The translations under genes and the position numbers were made by a program. A stretch of 64,000 nucleotides of DNA from Nageia nagi (Eukaryota; Pinophyta), in assembly GCA_050084985.1 (NCBI GenBank), contig JBITNC010000001.1:70618001-70682000 (forward strand), read 5' to 3'. Shown here piece by piece: positions 1 to 11,513 of the stretch (positions are counted from its first letter, which is position 1; each line of letters starts with the position of its first letter). The notes beneath the pieces are model-generated. The model had not been told where the DNA came from. It did no database searches and saw nothing but the letters and a program-made list of their open reading frames with translations.

Positions 1-3000
1 ATTTTGGGATCATGGTAGTCATGATCGATAGTTGGTTTCTTTTATATATGATGGATATTGAGTTATATATTTTTTGATATACATGATTATGACTTTAGAC
101 TCTTATATACATGTTTTAGTATCATATATATGTATGTTTATGTTTTTTTAAATGTATGTGTTAAAGTAGAAATGCATGAAAGTTTATTTTTATGTTTTTA
201 TTTAGTTTTAACACCTTATTTATGGTATGTTTTATAAATTCAAAGTAGTATTTATGTTTATATAATAATGTGATGTTTTAAAAATAGGATTTAATTTGTA
301 GGAGAATGGAATCAAATACATCATTGTCCATTTTCTTGGCTACTTTTATACATGGTTTTGAACATAATATGTTGGTATAAACATATGTGATATCATGAAT
401 AATGTGAATGTATGGATGTAAAACACACATAAGATTTATAGCACTTTATGGAAGTAATAATGGATGCACATAAATGTATATATACTAATGAATGTAAAAT
501 GTATGAAACTTAAATGACCTAAGATTTTTATGAATGTCATAATAACTTAAGCATCAATCTTAATGTGATGGAAACTTATCAAGCTTTTTATAATAATAGT
601 AGAAATGGTATGGGATGAATGAATGAATATATAAATAAATAAGTGTAATAAATAAGACCTTCAATATCTAGTTTCATTAATTGATCTTCTACTATGGTCT
701 CATCTACTAGGGATGATATGAAAAAAGATCATAATATACTTAAGTTTACCCTAAAATTGTGTGTGTGCAATGATGTTCATTTCTTTCTCTTAACTTTTGC
801 AAATTAAACATCCCAAGATTATAAATTGTGAGATATGATCTTCTTATTTTTGTAAGGTATGCTTCACTACCAAAAAGCATCCATAGCTCTAGTGAAGATT
901 AACCCCTTCATCCTATGACAACCTTGCCATATTGCCAGTCAAATTTATATAGCCTCGATAGAGGATGCTGCAATAGCCCAAGAATAAGCCCAAATGCTTT
1001 TCAATAGCCCAATAGCTCTTGGTTTTAGGATGAAGCAAAAAGTAAGAACACCATACTCATAGTTATACTCAAGTAATACTCAATTCTTGATTGTTTCAAG
1101 ATTTTTAATATGAAAAGTGTATAAGTCTATTAGCACATCACCATATACCATAGTTATGTCTTTTTATCATCATAAATTTTTGAAACCTCAACATAGGATT
1201 TCTCAACTAAGACCAAATATGAAGAGTATTTATTACTTCTTTATTTGGAAATACAACTATATACATAAATGAATATTATATGGATGCATGCATGATGTGT
1301 GGATACATACAGCTTGTTTAGTTTCTCCCTCATAATGATTGATATCTAATAATTATGACATTTAAGGTAAAGGACTAAATATTTATGAACAAAGTGGAAT
1401 GATATGAACATATGGGAAGTGCACCCAATAGCCAAGATGCTTCAGAAGTATATCTTCTAAGCATATATACATATATATGTACATATATACATTTTAATTT
1501 TTTGTATTTTTTGGAATATTTTTAATGTTTTTGTATTTTTTGAGTATTTTGCTTTTGTGTTTTTTGAATTTTTTAATATTTTACCTATTTCCCCACTAGA
1601 GAAGAATCTGTAATAGGTCATCATGAGTAAAAGGATGGAAGTGATAACAAGTACGGATGGTATGATCAATGAACCATTGTAGGGGGTCACAAATGATGGA
1701 CATAGACAACATGAATTCCCAACACCACAAGTTTATAGATAAGATATGAGCTATTGTGACATCATTAAAAAAGTATTCTTTAGAATGTAGAAGATGTAGC
1801 ACATAGTATCTCACAAATTGAACTACCAAAGGAGTGATAAGAGTATCAATCATTATTCTCTAAATAAAATTAGGTTTAGAGATCATATGGATGAGATTTT
1901 ACATGAAATATTCATTAGGTATGTCATATATCACACAAAATCCCTAATAGGGTTGATGATCAATGTGAATTTCCATTCGATTAGAGTTCCTTAGAATATT
2001 ATAAGCATGGTCAAACCTATCTAGGTAGAGATTAAAGCTATCATAGATAAAATCTAATGCTAGATACCCTCATGTAATTAATTAAACCAATCCTCCTCTA
2101 ACTCTAGATTTTGGATAGGATCTATTAAGGGGTTATTGAGAAAAGTATAAGGTGACCTAGAAATGATAAGGGATGATAAGTCCCATGGGATAGGAGGATC
2201 AGAACATGATTACCTCTCCCATTGATTGGTGGGAAGTTTGACACAATATGGATGAATCATGATGTCTGTTGCTTATGAAATTCAATCAACTACCTATAGC
2301 ATCATATACAAGCATTTTTAGAATTTATATAAAGTTTTTTAAAGATAGATATATACACACATTTTTTTTTACCAGAAAACATTTAATAATTATTTTCTAA
2401 ATTATTTATATATATTATTAATGCCAATACTTTTTATTTACTTGTTTATTATTTTTTAGACATAAAACTTTTACAACTCCTCAATGATAATGGTTCCCTT
2501 ATTTTTTATAGATAACCTCAACCTTTATAACTTGAAAAATAAAAGTATGGAGGTTGGACTAAGAGATGACTAGGTCTTGGTCCTAGGATGGATGATTGGT
2601 AATATACAAGATACCAAATTTCCTATAGGCTTTATGAATAATAATTGAGGGGGGATTAATATGAATTTGAGGGGAGACTGCACTCTTCATAAGATACTAG
2701 ACATACTCATTTTTTTATGGTTTGACTATAAACTCACTCTTTTTTTGGTTAAAGCATTGTAAGGTCTTTTGAAACCTTGGTTTTATATTAATTAGGTTAT
2801 TTACATAATAGTTTCTACTGAATAATGAACTATAATAATATATGATTCCATTACATAAAATTAAACAAGTATTATAGTCTAGCACCAAATCATTGATTAC
2901 CTCAATTATTGAAATTGATCTTTCATAACATCAAAGAGTCATATGATCAATGTAAATTAACAAAATTCTAGGTCTCTCATAAGGCCAATGTAAATAGAAT

Positions 3001-4019
3001 AGATGGATCCAATTGATCAAGTATTTAGCTTCCATCCACCATACCCTTTTCTTCTAACTCAATAGTTACATTAAGACCACTAACTTTTAAATCCCAAGCA
3101 TTGGTTCCTCATTGATTATAAAAATTCATGGCTATAACTTCTTGAATTTATTTTGATAAAGCAAATAAGTGAGCTATCTTAGTGTAAGGGAACTTTCTCA
3201 ATGCTTTCATATATTGATATTTAGGGTATATATTAATGAAATCACATTCTATAAGATTAAATTATGTTTTTTTTATTACTTTCTAGATTTCTTGATATCA
3301 CAACCCTTGTTTGAATGTTACAAGGGGGAGAATGAGGAAACCTTAACCTAATTCAAGAGAATCATTGGTCAATCATTTGCACACATCTAATTGATCTTTG
3401 AGGCTTGTGGAAAAACACCATAAAAAAATCATATATAATTTTATAGCAACGTAGGTCTTTTGTCATCTAGTCTACCCATGTAAACAAAAAATCTTCATTT
3501 GGCTAGCTACTAACAACTCTATTTTGGATCCAATTATTGAAAAAGCAATCAATTATGATCTTGGGGGCTTAAGTAGGCCAATATTGGCATAACAAGTTTA
3601 CCACATGGACTTATACAAAATAATGTGCATGAATTAGAATATACATGGATTTATCCATATAAATCTCCAAGTTATCTCCACGAACACTTATCTCCCATAC
3701 TTGGTATCTATCTAGTGTTAAGTTCAAGGCTATGATACTTTGTAAATTAACAAGTAAATAGAGGATATTTCTATTTCTAGGGGAAATAATTAGGATAATT
3801 CTATGATAACCCTATCTCCCAAATATCTTATTTTCTCAAACCAAGGTTTTTGTCAAAAACCTCAAGGATCAGTAATTAGGTGGATGCTTTTACTCCTTTT
3901 TGATGTCATTTTCTATTTCAAATACATTAAATATGTATAAGTCTTTAAGAAAAATACTTTTGTTGATTTTTTGATTGAAAAATGCTTATTTACAATATAT
4001 ACAACTTCTAATTAAAAAA
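1..4019 (-). other. 3' noncoding region of Tat-like element T2 (runs off window)
   Basis: No open reading frame here looks like a real protein. The stretch lies downstream (minus strand) of the T2 integrase end. About 750-1200 matches the 3' noncoding region of nested element N1 at about 12780-13290. Shared landmarks in the same order include GTGTGTGCAATGATGTTCAT (759 and 12785), the GTAAGGTATGC segment (855 and 12936), GATTAACCCC.TCCATC and TTCTTGA.TGTTT.AAGAT. This suggests 1-4019 is the long 3' untranslated region of a Tat-type element. The T2 LTR end (GGTGTCTACA) was not found here, so the 3' LTR probably lies to the left of the window. From about 1200 to 4019 I see only AT-rich sequence with no other recognised feature. 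Confidence 0.5.
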
Positions 4020-4145
4020 GTTTATTAACAATAGAAAGGTCAAAGATGGGTGATATTTATAGGTTCATGCTATTTGTTACCTTCCATATCAACTAAATGA
4101 TAAGCCCTAAATCTAAATTTTCTTTTGATCACATAAGGGCCTAAC
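4020..4145 (-). pseudogene. T2 integrase C-terminal end, cut off by the copia insertion
   Basis: Minus-strand translation gives a typical Ty3/gypsy integrase C-terminus: GPYVIKRKF, then AYHLVDMEG, then EPINITHL. These match the GPY/F module and the usual 'YrLvdleG...PiNa.yLkkYy' ending of plant gypsy pol. The 5' part of the same domain lies 18.5 kb away at 22653 and beyond. The join falls exactly at the copia target duplication CTAAC (4141-4145 and 22648-22652), and the reading frame matches across it. In-frame stops after MEGNK and near the end show that it is dead. Confidence 0.75.
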
Positions 4146-4691
4146 TGTTAGGATTTAATAAGTTTATATAAGCAAGAGCATCAGTAATTCTCTTACTCCT
4201 TAGCAAAAGAAACAACATTCAAAACATACTACTGAAATCAAATAACCATGAACATCAATCACACAAAGAGAGACACAAGAGATAACGTGGTTCACCCAAT
4301 GTAGGCTACATCCACAGAGAAGCTTTCAACCCTTTTGCATATCATTCTTCAAAGTCCTCCAAGTAACAAACCAGCAGCATAACCTTGCTACAATCTTCAC
4401 TTTGGAGTTACAACAAAACCTCACTACAATCTCTCTCTCTCAACAATCACAATCTACTTCACAATTGCTATCAAAACTACAATAATACATGCCTCAACTC
4501 AAGCCTCTTATTTATAGGTACAAACTAACCCAACTTAAACCCAAGTTGGATCAGGAAGGTTGTTAGGTAACCCCCAACCCTTCTATAACTGATAACCAGG
4601 TGTCATGGCTTCTTGGCAACTGAAATTTGGTGTTAAACAGAAAGAAACTGCTCTCTATTTTCTAACTAGTTGTAGTCTCCATTTTCTAACA
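4146..4691 (-). repeat. C1 3' LTR
   Basis: 546 bp, starting TGTTAG and ending CTAACA (perfect 6-bp terminal inverted repeat). It pairs with 22100-22647. Minus-strand TATAAATA lies at 4509-4516, the likely LTR promoter box. A CT-rich run near 4430-4440 differs in length between the two LTRs. Confidence 0.95.
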
Positions 4692-4702
4692 ATCTCCCAC
4701 TT
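4692..4702 (-). other. C1 polypurine tract
   Basis: Minus strand AAGTGGGAGAT lies directly before the 3' LTR (which begins TGTTAG on that strand). It is the expected plus-strand primer site of an LTR retrotransposon. Confidence 0.85.
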
Positions 4703-4751
4703 GGAGACTTCTTCCTCTGCAACAAGGGTCAAAAGCTTCTCATCTTGGCCT

Positions 4752-6866
4752 TTACTCCTTAAGACCAATCCAAGTTGAGCAAGAGCCCAACTTCTCCTTT
4801 GTAACAAATTTAGTGAACATGTCCGTAGGATTTTGAGACGTGTGAATCTTCCCCAAACTGACTGAACCATCCTCTAACGTTGTCCTGATGAAGTGGTACC
4901 TCAATTTGATATGCTTGGTTCTCAAATGGTAGGCTGAGTTCTTTGCAAGATGAATAGCACTCTGGCTATCGCTCCATAGCTTTGCATCCTCCTGCACCTT
5001 TCCCAGTTCCTCCATCAATCTCTTCAACCAAATCAATTCTTTACTTGCCTTTGTGATCGCAACATACTCTGCCTCAGTAGTGGAGAGAGCCACAACCTGT
5101 TGGAGCTTTGAAATCCAACTCACCGCTGTACCTCCAATGGTAAACACATATCCTGTAGTGCTTCTCCCACCATCTATATCACCTGCCATGTCAGAATCAA
5201 CATAACCTTGCAAACAAGAGTTAGATCCACCAAAACATAAAGAGTAATGAGAAGTACTCCTTAAATACCTAAGGATCCATTTAACTACTTCCCAATGCCC
5301 TTTTCCTGGATTATTCATGAATCTACTAACCACTCCCACTGCTTATGCTATATCTGGTCTAGTGCACACCATTGCATACATTAAACTCCCAACCGCCAAA
5401 GCATAGGGAACTTTAGTCATGTACTCCTTTTCCTTATCTATCTTAGGACTTAAATGTTTGGTGAGTTTAAAATGCTTTGCCAATGGTGTAGTTACAGAAT
5501 TTGCATTATTCATATTGAACCTTTTAAGAACCTTATCAATATAATCTTCTTGACTTAGTCTAAGCAAGTGGTTTTGTTTATCTCTTGTTATTTTCATTCC
5601 AAGTATTTGTTTAGCTTCACCCAAATCCTTCATTTCAAAAGTATTAGCCAACTTTTCCTTAAGATCAACAATATCTTGCATACTAGATCCTGATACCAAC
5701 ATATCATCCACATATAAAAGCAAGATTACATAGTTGCCATTTGTTGTCTTCTTTACATACACACAATGATCAGATTGACATCTTACAAATTTATTTATTA
5801 TCATGAAAGTGTCAAACTTATGATACCATTGCCTAGGTGCTTGCTTCAAACCGTACAAGCTCTTTTCCAATTTACATACATACCCTTCTTTACCTTTGAC
5901 CTCAAAACCTTCAGGTTGATGCATATAAATATCCTCCTCCAAATCCCCATGAAGGAAAGCTATCTTTACATCCAATTGTTCAAGAAACATGTTTTCAGTA
6001 GCAACAAGACTCAATATTGCTCTAATCGAGGTCATTTTAACAACTGGAGAAAAGATCTCATTATAATCTATACCTTTTTTCTATTCAAAACCTTTTACCA
6101 CAAGTCTTGCCTTGTACCTTTGTCGCCCATCTACCTCTTCCTTTATCCTGTACACCCATTTGTTAGTAAGTGCCTTCTTACCCTCTGGAAGCTCAACCAA
6201 ACTCCAAGTTTGATTCTTAAGTAAGGAGTCCATCTCCTCCTTCATAGCATGCTCCCACTTAATCTGTGTATCACCCTGCATAGCTTCATCAAAACATTCA
6301 GGTTCACCACCATCAGTATAAAGAATATGATAAAGAGAAGGAGAGTATCGTTTAGGAGGATTTCTAGTCCTTGAGGACCTTCTAAGTGATAAAGTTTGAG
6401 GTGTTTGTGGTGGAGGTGCTTGAACATTATTATTATCAGGACCCTTATATTGATCAACATCTTCTAGAGATACAAACTTGGGTTCCTCAACATTTTGCAA
6501 TCTATCTTTACACATGCTTTTCTCATTGAATACAACATCTCTACTTCTAATGATTTTATGGTTATCAACATCCCATAACCTATATCCCAAATCATTAACA
6601 CCATATCCAACAAAATAGCATTTTTGTGATTTTGCATCAAGTTTCTTTCTATCCTCTTTATCAACATGTGCAAAAGCCTCACAACCAAAGACTCTCAAGA
6701 ATGAGTAATTCACCTTTTTACCTGTCCACATCTCCTCTAGAATGCCTCCATCTAAAGCCATAGATGGACCCCTGTTAATCAAGTAAACAGTAGTGTCAAT
6801 AGCATCAGCCCAAAGATTCAAAGGAAACCCAGCATGTATCCTCATACTTCTAGCCCTTTCTAAGAT
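4752..6866 (-). pseudogene. C1 pol, 3' part: integrase end, reverse transcriptase, RNase H
   Basis: This continues the copia polyprotein after the N1 insertion. From high to low coordinates come the end of the integrase core and C-terminus (SMRIHAGFPLNLWADA; FGCEAFAHV; GYRLWD; RSRDVVF), then the reverse transcriptase (TWSLVELPEG...NKWVYRIK; YGLKQAPRQWY; catalytic YVDD at 5703-5714), then RNase H (YVDSDMAGD; STTEAEYVA; WSDSQSAIHLAKN; RTKHIKLRYHFIR). The frame ends with TAA at 4752-4754, 50 bp before the polypurine tract, a normal end. Two stops interrupt the frame: TAG at 6081-6083, before KKGIDYNEIFSP, and TAA at 5343-5345, after RPDIA. Both stand where related elements usually have Gln. All three open segments share one frame, so no indel is needed to explain the damage. 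Confidence 0.92.
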
Positions 6867-6871
6867 AGTCC
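6867..6871. other. Target site duplication of N1 (AGTCC)
   Basis: AGTCC at 6867-6871 directly left of the N1 LTR is repeated at 20258-20262 directly right of the other LTR. It lies in the copia integrase core, and the copia frame is continuous once N1 and one copy are ignored. Confidence 0.93.
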
Positions 6872-7506
6872 TGTCTACATCAAATTATGCACCTAAAATG
6901 CAATTTAGACAGATAAATCATTCAACATAATTAATCATGAACATATTCGACAATATAGATCAATAATAATGATGATATTATATTCTGAAGTATTTTAATA
7001 CAAAAATGAGTTTTATTGATTAGTTTTGATCAGCATCTATAGCGATCGTTGTGGGTTGGTAACAATCAGTGCGGATCAGTAACGATTGAAGCACAACTCT
7101 GCATTCTTAACGCCATTGTATTCATTGTAAACCTTTGGCCTTTGTTATCGATCTGGTGAATCACCGCCGACCAATCTTTGAATCATCCACGATCGGATCT
7201 GTATGCACTGGAGTAATCTTCACAGAATTTTGAAGTGTTTTTGTCGATTCCTTGTTGTTCTCTTTTACATTTACTTCTGTCGTCCCCTTTCTGTATTGAC
7301 CCTGCACACAGAAAATGAACAAAGCATCAAAAGCATACCTATCCATACATATTAATCAGCAAATGAATAACATAATATGGAAATATAATTGTTATGAGAT
7401 TTGCTATTAATCAAGTTTACAACCTTTTGTTGATAATCTCCTGATTTGATTTCAGTAGAGCCTCGCTACTGTAAAATTGGGTCCCTTTGTTCACATACAG
7501 AGCTTG

Positions 7507-7514
7507 TATTTATA
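7507..7514 (-). promoter_or_regulatory. TATA box of N1 3' LTR
   Basis: Minus strand TATAAATA, conserved at 18801-18808 in the other LTR. It lies downstream (minus strand) of the tandem repeat arrays, which places the arrays in the U3/enhancer position. Confidence 0.6.
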
Positions 7515-7916
7515 AGCTCAATAGGTTGTTATTTATTTGTTTATCATCCCAAGATTTCAGGTAACCTCCCAGATGAAATTTGAATATGGTATTATCTCCC
7601 ATATGCGTTCATGATTTCAAATTGGACGTACTCGGCTATTTTAGACTTAAGTTTGTTTGTTGTTTAATTGTTCAAGGATCGTCACCGATTTTTTAGCGAT
7701 TATATATTCACATTAGAATGGTCGTTCTATTATCGTTTTTTAATGATAAGGGTCGGAAAAACACCTATTTCATATATGTTTGAAATATAATAAATTCTTT
7801 ATAGAAACCCCAGGTACTTTACCTGCAATCATGAGTTCATTTTAAGATACCCAGGAATTTTTTTGGAACAAATAAAACAAGCCGGAGTCAATAGTGAAAG
7901 CATTCCAAAATAAAAA

Positions 7917-8035
7917 TGTTCCGGAATGAAAGTGTTCCGGAAGTGAGTGTTCCGGAAATAAGTGTTCCGGAAGTGAATGTTCCGGAAATAAGTGTTCCGG
8001 AAATAAGTGTTCAGGAAGTAAGAGCGTTCCGGAAT
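7917..8035. repeat. 15-bp tandem repeat in N1 LTR
   Basis: About seven units of 15 bp built around GTTCCGGAAATAAGT / GTTCCGGAAGTGAGT, spaced exactly 15 bp (for example at 7933, 7948 and 7963). Each unit has a TTCCGGAA palindrome. The right LTR has the same array at about 19206-19345, with many units changed to TTCTGGAA, TTTCGGAA or TTCCGAAA. Confidence 0.85.
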
Positions 8036-8039
8036 GAAA

Positions 8040-8890
8040 CGATAAAGCTTAATTGTAGAAAAACCGGGTCCCGGAAGTGATGACATCATCCAGGAGTGAT
8101 CGAAGATCCGGAACCAGTATAACATTTCGGAATTAAGAAGATGACATCACGGGGAGAACGATATTCATATTTTAAGTGAAAACCGGGTCCCGAAAGTGAT
8201 GACATCATCCAGGAGTGATCGAAGATCCGGAACCAGTATAACATTCCAGAATTAGATGATAGAGCTTAATTGTAGAAAAGCCCGGGTCCCAGAAGTGATG
8301 ACATCATCCAGGAGTGATCAAAGATACGAAACTAGTATAACATTTCGGAATTAAGAAGATGACATCACGGGGAGAACGATATTCACATTTTAAGTGAAAA
8401 CCAGGTCCCGAAAGTGATGACATCTTCCAAGAGTGATCGAAGATCTGGAACCAGTATAACATTTTAGAACTAAATGATAGAACTTAATTGTAGAAAATCC
8501 TGAGTCCCAGAAGTGATGACATCATCCAGGAGTGATCGAAGATCCGGAACCAGTATAACATTCTGGAACTAAATGATAGAGCTTAATTGTAGAAAAGCCC
8601 GGGTCCCGAAGATGATGACATCATCCGGGAGTGATCAAAGATCCGGAACCAGTATAACATTCTGGAATTAAGAAGATGACATCATGGGGAGAACGATATT
8701 CACATTTTAAGTGAAAACCAGGTCCCAGAAGTGATGACATCATCCAGGAGTGATCGAAGATCCGGAACCAGTATAACATTTCGGAACTAAATGATAGAGC
8801 TTAATTGTAGAAAAGCCCGGGTCCTGGAGATGATGACATCATCTGGGAGTGATCAAAGATCTGGAACCAGTATAACATTCCAGAAATAAA
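8040..8890. repeat. Array of eight ~100/120-bp repeats in N1 LTR
   Basis: The core GTGATGACATCATCCAGGAG followed by TGATCGAAGATCCGGAACC and AGTATAACATT recurs at about 8077, 8197, 8297, 8416, 8512, 8612, 8732 and 8831. Two spacer types alternate: a shorter one (ATGATAGAGCTTAATTGTAG) giving about 100-bp steps, and a longer one (AAGAAGATGACATCACGGGG) giving about 120-bp steps. The right LTR has the same order at about 19387-20190. The position upstream of the LTR TATA box suggests an enhancer-like array. Confidence 0.87.
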
Positions 8891-8948
8891 TGATAAAGCT
8901 TAAAGGCCCGCACTGACCTAGTAATAGTGTTTATTTTTAGTGTCTACA

Positions 8949-8963
8949 TTTTGCCCCTTTTTT
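8949..8963 (-). other. N1 polypurine tract
   Basis: Minus strand AAAAAAGGGGCAAAA directly abuts the 3' LTR (TGTAGACA on that strand). This fixes the orientation of N1 as minus. Confidence 0.87.
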
Positions 8964-11307
8964 GAATTATCAACTAAAGGTAGAGTTGATAATTTAAAAA
9001 ATATAATGAGAAGCTTTACTATTTGACAAAGTTGATAACTTCAGAAGTGACTATTTTTGGTATGATGACATATTGAGCTTGTGTGACAGTTGCATGACAT
9101 TTCTGTTATGTCATTTTGCATGTCTGCGCGCACCTATACCATATAAGTTTTCTTTAGTATATGAATTGTAATAGTGTTATCTTTTATCCCAATAACGAGG
9201 TTTCAAGATGATCTCTCACATCCTGTGATTGTTTTGATATTTGAGCTCAAACTTAGTTTGATCTATTTTTCATGTTTGACTTAGTCAAGGATCGTTGACA
9301 ATTTTTTATAACTGTTAACGACTGTAAAGTGATCATCGTGGATTTATATAGTAAAAATACTACATTAATAATAGTATATTTTCCTATGAATATCTTAATT
9401 ACTTGTGTTTAGACTTGTTTTAATAGCGATTTTAATCATTTTCCCTAGTAAGTTTACTCAATACTGGTCCTTCATGTGCCGATGTATTTGGCAGTCATGT
9501 GACGTTGGAGTATTCTTCTAGGCAAAAAATAATGTGATTTATAATGTGTTCACTTAGTGAACGAAGATTTTAATATTTCATCTAAGCACAGATAAATCTT
9601 AAGATATTTAAAGAAAATATACTTTATTTTGTATATTTCCAAATAGTATAAATCGCCAATGATTACTTATGAATCATTGCCAATCAACAATCATTATCCA
9701 TTTGATTTAACGATACAAGATGCAAAGATTTAAAACAAAACAGTTTTCATGGCAAATCTTTTGAGATAGCAGAATTATTATCGCAGGGCTATGACGTTTT
9801 AGCTACCTAGTTTTTTGATCATAGTTTTCATGCAGCCTCAGTTTCTCGATTTCAGTCTAATGCTAGGGGTGTATTTTCTCGAACAAATGTTATAGGCTTG
9901 ATATCTATTACTAGGGGTGAAGGTTCTTCAGAACATCCTGGCGATCTACCGGAGGATATTGATATTCCTATTTTGATGATATATATATATATAATGTACT
10001 TTTATTTATTGATGTTACGGCTTATTTTGATATGATGATTATGGTGTTATAGTGATGATGATAGACTATTCAAGAAACTAACACATATTAGCTAGTAAAC
10101 AAGTAAGATGAATGTATGAATGATTCTAACCTTATTGTTTCCATCATTTATAAGTGAACATAAGGTTTTATTTTAGGTCATGGGAAGTTGTATTTACCTC
10201 AATTATCCAAGTATGATTTCTTGAGCTTTGCAATTGAAATATTTTGAACACACGTTGGTTGTACACCAAACAGGTACTAAAGGCTTGTTACCATATATCA
10301 TTACATGGGTGTCTTGTGTTTACCCCGAGGAAATGTATGGAGCCGAGTCAGGTATATGACATGAAGTCCCCTTTGTGTGCACTGGTTTGAATTTTGATTA
10401 TCATGTTATTACTCTAGAAAGGTAGGTTTTGCAAAAATCATTAGAATCATACTTTTTGATGACTAAGGTTTCTTGAATATGTATAACAATAAGTGATAAC
10501 TAAACATGCATAACATGACATATGATTTGAACTAGGAAGTTCATGATTCATTGTAAGATCATAAACAATAAATGGTGTTTGTCCTATCAAGGATTCATGA
10601 TGAAACTATTTATGATCGAGTTTGCATGTTTATTTGGTTATCTTCTTCATGTTTTGACTTATTCCCATGAGTACATAAATGTGATGTATGAATATAACGA
10701 ATGGTTGACACTCTGTGTAATCACATATGATTTTTTCATAAACGTAGATGCATATGTGATACATGATTTTCATCTTGCATTGATGTCGTGGATGCATTTA
10801 GTATATAATGGATTGTTCAGTGCCCCACTCATATTTTTGTAAATGTTGTAACATAACGATAATGATGAGATGTTTTATTGTTATAGATGCTTGGTGTTTC
10901 TTTCATGATTAACTCCATTTTACCTAGTTGTAGGACATTTTTGTTATTTATTTATTTTTTGAACTGCAAACATTTTTTATTTTTATTTTTAATGGCATGA
11001 TGTGGTAAGCAAACATAGTCATGTATTTTAAGAAGATACAAACAGACTAATATGTTATCATACAAATACCACTAGACTCATAAGTGACAATATACCTGAG
11101 GTTGATAAGTGTCTACCTCAAGACTCATATGCTTGAGTTTATCAACTTATGTACGAATATTTTAAATCTTGATTTTGTTGGTTGATGGTAGAGGTAAATG
11201 ATTTGTTTTGGGTCATGGACAATCATAGTTGCCCCAAATTATGATCAAACATAAACTTTTTGAATTTCCGCAATCAAAGTATTTTGAAAGTAAGTTCTAC
11301 ATTTTAC

Positions 11308-11513
11308 TAAGTACTCATGCTTGTCTACAACATGCTATTTTATGGAACACTGTATTCCATGGGCTCTATGCCATTAGCATGTGTGTGACGTGGAGTCCTT
11401 TCAAAGTAGATAAGTACTCATGCTTGTCTACAACATGCTATTTTATGGAACACTGTATTCCATGGGCTCTATGCCATTAGCATGTGTGTGACGTGGAGTC
11501 CTTTCAAAGTAAA
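11308..11513. repeat. 103-bp tandem duplication in N1
   Basis: Two adjacent copies (11308-11410, 11411-11513) beginning TAAGTACTCATGCTTGTCTA and ending TTTCAAAGTA(G/A)A. I find a single base difference between them (G/A near the 3' end). The near-identity means the duplication is recent compared with the surrounding diverged repeats. Confidence 0.93.

Larger units (their letters stand above)
6872..8948 (-). repeat. N1 3' LTR
   Basis: 2077 bp, starting TGTCTACATC and ending TGTCTACA. It pairs with 18166-20257. In the first roughly 650 bp the two copies differ at about 18 positions by eye, nearly all transitions. It contains a minus-strand TATAAATA at 7507-7514, a 15-bp-period array and an array of eight longer repeats (listed separately). 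Confidence 0.93.

Noticed and set aside
2640-2690. Possible polypurine tract of T2 (TTGAGGGGGGATTAATATG)
   Set aside because: It is purine-rich on the plus strand, the wrong strand for T2, and no LTR end (TG...CA) abuts it.
7161-8125. Open frames of 61 and 98 codons in the N1 left LTR (and matching ones in the right LTR)
   Set aside because: They exist because the 15-bp repeat is a multiple of three and because the LTRs are duplicates. No domain, and the right-LTR copies differ by changes scattered over all codon positions.
10543-10842. 99-codon plus-strand frame in the N1 3' noncoding region
   Set aside because: Hydrophobic, AT-driven composition, no known domain, and on the strand opposite to N1 transcription.
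11229-11480. 83-codon plus-strand frame with an internal amino-acid repeat
   Set aside because: The repeat is the 103-bp DNA duplication (not a multiple of three), and the second copy ends the frame; no domain.
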